Positions 60,601 through 64,000 of a stretch of 64,000 nt of DNA are shown piece by piece. The stretch spans positions 186,001 through 250,000 of the forward strand of contig CANTUV010000012.1 of the NCBI GenBank assembly GCA_947685225.1. The letters run 5' to 3'. Numbering within the stretch: the first letter of the stretch is position 1; each line of letters starts with the position of its first letter. A program made the position numbers and the translations under genes. The notes beneath the pieces were generated by a model, which saw only the letters and a program-made list of their open reading frames with translations, was not told the origin of the DNA and made no database searches. This DNA comes from Garcia nutans. Its lineage: Eukaryota; Streptophyta; Magnoliopsida; Malpighiales; Euphorbiaceae.

Positions 60601-63600
60601 CATTTATTTATAAACAACCACCATTAATTGTTAGTTTTTCCACAATTGAAAATTTTTGTTATATTTTTATCATATTAATTACAATGCTTTAAAAATGATA
60701 TATGATATTATTTCTAATATTTTAAAATAATTGTGTTTACATTTTAAAAGAATTACAAATATATATATATATAAGTTAATTATGACTTCCTTAACTTGAA
60801 TTATATGCATATATGCACACACATTAATCATTTTATATTTTAACATTACCAATTACTAAATTTTTACCAATAGCTAATGAGTCGATAGCTATCAACTATT
60901 GGTTACTAATTAAATTAAATAAACTCTTAGTAATAATTGATAATTTATGACTTGTAAATCTATATTTAATTAATGTTAGTCGTTTGATAAAGTTTTGCTA
61001 GTTGTGTTGGTTTTAGAAAAATTATAATGTAAATTATATTATTTTTCTATTTAATATGATATATAAATAGAAACGATAATTAAAATATTAATTAAAAATT
61101 ACAATTTTTTTTCATATGTTTGTAATATATATATTAAGATATTTTTAATAAATACCTTTAGAGAATCGGTTAAAAAGTAGTTAATTTAAATAAGCTAAAG
61201 TTAAACAATTGATAAATTACAAAATAATCATAAATATAAACGAGTTATCATTGAGTTTTCGTTCACTGTTATTTCTGATGATAGTTTAAATTATTAGATT
61301 TATATTACTTCATAATTTAAAGAGAAGAGTTCCAAATAAAAATTTACTTTCTAAACAAAGAAAAGAAAAGAAAAGAAAAGAAAGGAGAATAATCTCATAA
61401 TTAATGAAGAGGTGATTAATAATGTCTTTAGTCACATGTTATTCTTTAGTCATATCAATAATGCTATTATTAAGACATTACTGATTTGACTACTCAAACC
61501 AAATTAAAGTTGAATTTTCTATTTTATTTTCTTAAAAAAGTATTATATAATTATAAAGTTTCCTCTTAATTTTCCTTTTTTAAAAGAAATTCCCACCTAA
61601 TTTTTTTTATTCAAAAGAAAAGGAGTATTGAGGGAATTAAAAATTTTAAAATGCATAAAAAATATTTCAATTACTATATAATTGGAGAATGAATTATTGA
61701 TACTTTAATTTAATTTTTCTTTTTTTGTTAAGATATATTAATTTGAAATTTTTTAGACTCTTAACTCAGTAGTTTTGACTTGGTTTGATTTTTAGAAGCC
61801 ATACCATTGACACATAATATATAGTAAATAAAAAATAAAAAATAGAAATTGTGTTTTAAACTGTTAACTTTTAAAACTATAATTAAAAATTAACCTTTTG
61901 AATTAAAATTAAAATTTGCATTTTTTTGAACTCAAAAATTAACTTTTATCCAAAAACACCATTAAAATTTAAAATGATTATTTAAATACTTACAATTTTA
62001 ATTTTTTTTTACAGTTGAGATTTTGGAAATCGATCTGAATTGTTTTTTATTTGATTTTTTTTAAGATATTAATATGATACTTATTACTGAAAAGTTTAAT
62101 TAAAGCTTTCAGCTACAATAGGACTATAATTTTTCTAATGACACTCTATTACGAATGGTACTGCTAATAATGAAAGATAAATTAGTATCTTAATTTTAAT
62201 ATAAAAACTTTTAATACTTTTTATTTTAAATATATGTGAATTACCTTAATTATGAAAAAGAGGGTAGTACTAAATTAAAAAAAAATTATAAAAAAAATAT
62301 TATAATTTTTAAATGTTTCAATATTTATATAAATTAATTAAAATGTATGATTATTTTTATTAATATACTTTATGTATAATATTATATTATTAATTATATA
62401 TAATTATTTTTTTATAATATATTAAATAATATATATTTATTCATCATTTTATATATTAATTTTAATTTCAACAATTAAATTATCAAATATTGTATAGTTA
62501 TTTAAAACTAAACGTACCATTACTCTTATTATAATACCAAAGGGTTGTTAATCTCATTGATGCAACCCTATAAAAAGGATGAATAAATTATAATAATTAT
62601 TATTTACACTTGTTTGCAATTTAATTTCTCTGCACCAAATAGGTTTTTTTACACTTCCACCATGCATAAAAAACCAACTTATTGATATAAAGATTTGACA
62701 TTTATATCAAAAGGTTTTGAATTTGAATATTAATTGTACAAGACATCTTCAAAAGAATAAGGTTGCTGTCTAAACCCTAACCACAAATTCTGTTCTCATT
62801 TTATAGATCCAAATCTTCATGACATTTTCAAAACCCTAAAAAACATTGAGGGCCAGGAAGCTGCCCTATTTTAGGGCCCATGTTTATGTGCCGTCGCTTT
62901 CTCCAACCAAACACTCAACTTAGGGCCTCATATAAAAAAGGGTGAGTAATTTAACATAAATGGGATTAAATATTGTTAAAATACTTCAGCATTAGTACTA
63001 TACTCCATTATTTTATATCATGCGTTAAAAAAAATAAAATTATTTTATATCATGCTGATCATATTTTATAAGATTTTTATGTTTTATGAGAGATACTTTG
63101 ATCATTTTATAGAAATATATAATAAAATATTTATAAACTTATAATAAATTTATAAAATTTATTATATATATATGATAAATTCATAATAAATTTATAATAA
63201 AATATTTATACTCATAATAAATTTATATACGTATAATAAATTCATGAATAAACTTATAATAAAATATATGAATTTAATAAATATGTAAAATAACCACAAA
63301 TTCTAATAAATTTAAAAATATTTTAAACATTTGATAGATGTTATAATATTTTTTTTGGCAGTATTGTTAAAAAGCCTAAATTATTTACTATACATTGATG
63401 ATTTTAAGATTCTTTTAATTGGCTAGCTTTGATCCTCGTAAGAATCAAAACAAGTTATATAGCTAATTTGGAAAGCAACTCTTTTCTCTTTACATCCCCT
63501 AGTTTTGCACTTTAAATAAGTAAATAAATCAATAAATAAAGTTTTATGGTGACGATTTTTCTTGTTTGGCTCATAATTTTTTTTTCCCCCAAAAATTGAG

Positions 63601-64000
63601 ATACATGCAGTTTGATAATTTGATCAAAATTGATAGATTTCTCATGCAGGTACCCTATTGCAGCGTGACATTAATATGAGACAGAGAGAGAGGGAGAGAT
63701 TATAGAATTTTCTGATATACAGAAATTAAGAAATTCAATTGTCTTGTGCAATTCAATCTCCAAATCTCGACAGCAAATTCTATACAAGCTGATCAAGATC
63801 CAGGAAACTTGCCAAAATTTTTAGTTCCCATATTTACCCCAAAGGAGACCAAGAAAAGTTGGCAACACCACTGAGCTTTACAAAACCAAAATCACATATG
63901 ACGAGAACGTTCAGCATCATATACTAGATCTTGACATATAAGAACAGAGGGATTAACATAGAGTTGATTTTTCAAGGTGAAGTTTTCTAATTATAATACA
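54632..64000. other. Region downstream of the SRS gene, no gene recognised
   Basis: The first ~400-700 bp should hold the SRS 3' UTR. Beyond it I see only AT-rich DNA with (TTA)n at 55437-55457, TA tracts (55590-55640, 56393-56413, 58160-58176, 58985-59000, 59410-59430), (AAAAG)n at 61358-61384 and (GA)n at 63679-63698. A GC-richer patch lies at 58815-58880, and the last ~350 bp (63650-64000) have UTR-like composition, possibly the end of a gene continuing outside the window. Confidence 0.5.

Overview
The window is nuclear DNA from a eudicot plant. It is very AT-rich and carries GT-AG spliced genes of plant-specific families (SHI/STYLISH zinc finger, PMT-type methyltransferase, ALDH3, secretory glutaredoxin, NERD1), plus plant RTE-type LINEs, a copia element, a Stowaway-like MITE and a Mutator-like element. 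I cannot name the species.

Gene-bearing left arm (1-21.2 kb). From left to right it holds a decayed family-3 aldehyde dehydrogenase gene (+), a small intact gene with an oxidoreductase-like cysteine motif (+), a GRXC3-type glutaredoxin (+) whose first intron starts with TT instead of GT, a PMT27-like methyltransferase pseudogene (-) and a NERD1-like pseudogene (+). The PMT and NERD1 copies are head to head. Both lack their 5' halves at the same ~0.5 kb interval. A 2.2 kb RTE LINE sits inside a PMT coding exon, flanked by a 16-bp target duplication. An older LINE sits in a NERD1 intron with a 19-bp duplication. All of these copies keep introns, so they are decayed DNA duplicates and not retrocopies.

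Intergenic expanse (21.2-53 kb). It contains almost no host coding sequence. It holds a Stowaway-like MITE (28.1 kb), a TRIM-like miniature LTR element (30.4-31.1 kb), a 5.3 kb Mutator-like element (32.8-38.2 kb), a wrecked copia element (42.5-46.2 kb) and a 5'-truncated LINE (49.1-50.2 kb) almost identical to the one in the PMT exon. The Mutator-like element is the most unusual object here. It has a perfect 9-bp target duplication, and terminal inverted repeats of about 1 kb or more that include mirrored arrays of GATATG-type words. It also has two fragments resembling the C-terminal end of a Ulp1 (C48) peptidase, and a spliced 124-residue gene encoding a GRF-type zinc-finger remnant, a coiled coil and one transmembrane helix.

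Right arm (53-64 kb). An apparently intact two-exon SHI/STYLISH transcription factor gene (53.1-54.6 kb), with leader uORFs, is followed by 9 kb in which I recognise no gene.

From memory, in Arabidopsis NERD1, STY1 and PMT27 are At3g51050/060/070, and ALDH3F1 and STY2 are the neighbours At4g36250/260. The window therefore looks like one ancestral STYLISH block in which the transcription factor survived while its neighbours were lost, as expected for a fractionated duplicate.
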